Assembly: GCF_001506165.1 (NCBI RefSeq)
Contig: NZ_CP011427.1
Span: 434,001-498,000, forward strand
DNA length: 64,000 nucleotides
Direction: 5' to 3'
Source: Pantoea vagans
GTDB lineage: Bacteria > Pseudomonadota > Gammaproteobacteria > Enterobacterales > Enterobacteriaceae
Part shown: in pieces, positions 62,776 to 64,000 of the stretch
Layout: each line of letters starts with the position of its first letter
Numbering within the stretch: the first letter of the stretch is position 1
Made by a program: the position numbers and the translations under genes
The notes under the pieces: model-generated
The model's database searches: none
Told to the model about the DNA's origin: nothing
What the model saw: the letters and a program-made list of their open reading frames with translations, nothing else

Positions 62776-63298
62776 ATGTCGTAGTGGCCGTGAATTGTCC
62801 ATGGCCAATCCGACGATTTAGGATGGCATCGGGTTCGCCCTGCATATAAGCCTGGAATGCTAGCACCATATTGCCGGTCTGCAGTGCTCTTACAGGCGCA
62901 GGCTTATTGATGCTGATAGTAGAACCGTCCAGACCCTCAATGCCAATCGCAACGCCACTGGCAATGCTACCTGCATCAAGGCGTAATAATCCCGGTAAAG
63001 CCGTATTTTCAATACCTTGAAAGGTAATCTCGACCTCTTTAACAACACTGACATCGCAATCTTCTAAATGAATCAGTAAAGGCCGACTTGGCGTGCGGGA
63101 AAAGCGATAGAGATATTTATCTATGACTTCTCCAAAATCGAGTTTTATTAACTCATCGCCCGGTCGTATAACACAGGGTGCATCGACGAGGCTACCGCGC
63201 ATAATAAGATTTTCCGCTGCGTTGACCGCAGAAGGAGAGAGGAAACCAAAGGTCCACACGAACAGGAAACCTAACAATGTAATAGTTTTCTTCATCAA
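62756..63298 (-). CDS. Minor fimbrial subunit (pilin domain)
   Basis: The 180-aa secreted protein has a signal peptide (about 1-27, cleaved after VNA), conserved pilin Cys pair (APCVIRPGDELIKLDFGEV ... LEDCDV) and the C-terminal beta-zipper strand ATTTFILNYL. It belongs to the classical FimA/MrkF group, unlike the archaic SCPU subunits at 7-12 kb. It is the last gene of a fimbrial operon that continues beyond the window. Confidence 0.82.
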   Translation of the reverse strand: MMKKTITLLGFLFVWTFGFLSPSAVNAAENLIMRGSLVDAPCVIRPGDELIKLDFGEVIDKYLYRFSRTPSRPLLIHLEDCDVSVVKEVEITFQGIENTALPGLLRLDAGSIASGVAIGIEGLDGSTISINKPAPVRALQTGNMVLAFQAYMQGEPDAILNRRIGHGQFTATTTFILNYL

Positions 63299-63303
63299 GA
63301 GTC

Positions 63304-63789
63304 CTATTGATAGTCTGCAATGATTGTGGCTCGTGATGTAAAGGCCCCCGAAGAAGGCAATGATGCCGGATTAGCCACAGGGACAACCGTTAAAGTAGGA
63401 GGCCGTAAAAGGTTGATGGCAATATATTGGTTTATACGGAGCGGGGAGCCATCTTGTTCAACTCTAATTCCTAACCCACTCTGATTAGTGACAACAGCGG
63501 TGTTATCAAAGCTTGAAGGTGTTCCTTGTACACTCAGTCGCACACTTCCCGTTCCCGTGCAATTTACTGAATAGGGCACGGGGCGACGATATTTATCCCC
63601 ATCGATGGAACGAATGATTAAGGTGTCGAAATCAATCTCGATTAGCCCACCATTATTTATTTCACAGGGAATAGATTCTACAAGTGTTCCCTTAAAACTG
63701 ACATTTGTGGCTTGTGCCAATGGAAGCGTGATAAATGAACAAGCCAGTATTATTGCCTTTTGTCCGTTAAGACGTTTTACGTGTCTCAT
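63304..63789 (-). CDS. Minor fimbrial subunit (pilin domain)
   Basis: The 161-aa secreted protein has a signal peptide (about 1-27, cleaved after AQA), a pilin Cys pair (SIPCEINNGGLIEIDFDTL ... YSVNCTGTGSV) and the terminal strand FTSRATIIADYQ. It is 5 bp upstream of the next fimbrial gene and 9 bp downstream of the previous one, in one operon. Confidence 0.82.
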   Translation of the reverse strand: MRHVKRLNGQKAIILACSFITLPLAQATNVSFKGTLVESIPCEINNGGLIEIDFDTLIIRSIDGDKYRRPVPYSVNCTGTGSVRLSVQGTPSSFDNTAVVTNQSGLGIRVEQDGSPLRINQYIAINLLRPPTLTVVPVANPASLPSSGAFTSRATIIADYQ

Positions 63790-63798
63790 TATTCTTCC

Positions 63799-64000
63799 CT
63801 ATTGATACTCAACCAGCAATGTTGATGTTGCTGTAAAAGCCCCGCCCGTGACAGTGCCGCTGCGATTTTTAACCAGCACAGCACTTAATGCCGGGCGTGC
63901 AGGATCGGTGAAATTGTGCCAACTATTTACCGCCATTTTTGTACCGTTGCTTTTTAACTCAATAGCGAGATTGGCTTTGCTGGTGCTAAGCACTGTTGTG
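63799..64000 (-). CDS. Fimbrial subunit, 3' part (cut by window end)
   Basis: Only about 66 C-terminal residues are in view, ending GAFTATSTLLVEYQ, the beta-strand end of classical pilins. The gene continues beyond 64000. An internal GTG near 63993 is not taken as the start, because the frame stays open to the window edge. It is the upstream neighbour in the fimbrial operon. Confidence 0.75.
   Translation of the reverse strand, partial: TTVLSTSKANLAIELKSNGTKMAVNSWHNFTDPARPALSAVLVKNRSGTVTGGAFTATSTLLVEYQ

Overview
The window is a stretch of chromosome from a gram-negative enteric bacterium. Gene content and order point to Enterobacterales and most likely Erwiniaceae (Pantoea-like). Support comes from E. 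coli-type gene orders (yghB-metC-exbB-exbD; prfC-osmY-ytjA-yjjU-yjjV-deoCABD), near-identical lengths of the core proteins (PrfC 529 aa, DeoC 259, DeoB 407, YtjA 53), and dense palindromic intergenic repeats. The genus is an inference; no 16S gene is present.

Layout. 0-7 kb: dkgA divergent from its AraC regulator yqhC, then yghB, metC, the Fur-box-preceded exbBD and a citrate-type MFS carrier. 7-12.4 kb: a complete archaic (Csu-type, spore-coat-U) chaperone-usher pilus operon on the minus strand. 12.4-17.3 kb: a 548-bp divergent region holding an exact RcsAB box, then two tandem MHYT-GGDEF-EAL genes. 17.3-26.2 kb: a MocR-type regulator (ydcR), ylaC, a cupin, the four-gene ATP-grasp / alpha-E / transglutaminase / Anbu proteasome-like cluster, and a bifunctional ornithine-lipid synthase (OlsF type). 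26.6-31.6 kb: a four-gene operon of ABC importer plus beta-CASP-like metallo-hydrolase. 31.7-36 kb: a triple-PAS GGDEF-EAL protein and an IS481-family element inserted in a palindromic repeat. 36-49.7 kb: ftnA, an M20 amidohydrolase, the prfC-to-deoD core block with a deoP2-like promoter, and an extra PBP2-like transpeptidase. 49.7-54.1 kb: a SiaABCD-like phospho-switch operon controlling a diguanylate cyclase, with a CBS-pair front end, and a BdlA-like PAS-PAS-MCP protein. 54.2-57.9 kb: tRNA-Phe, a MerR/EthD divergent pair with a MerR-type long-spacer promoter, a PNPOx-flavoreductase-ferredoxin fusion and a GST. 58-62.8 kb: a cellobiose-type PTS/GH4 operon divergent from an RpiR regulator with two HTH domains. 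62.8-64 kb: minor fimbrial subunits of a second pilus system, cut by the window end.

How it fits together. Surface attachment and cyclic-di-GMP signalling dominate: four GGDEF proteins, a BdlA-like sensor and two chaperone-usher pilus loci lie within 64 kb. The RcsAB box between the archaic pilus operon and the MHYT-GGDEF-EAL pair suggests that envelope stress (Rcs) and c-di-GMP act on the same adhesion programme. The least understood modules are the Anbu cluster, the importer/beta-CASP operon and the CBS-fronted Sia-like operon.
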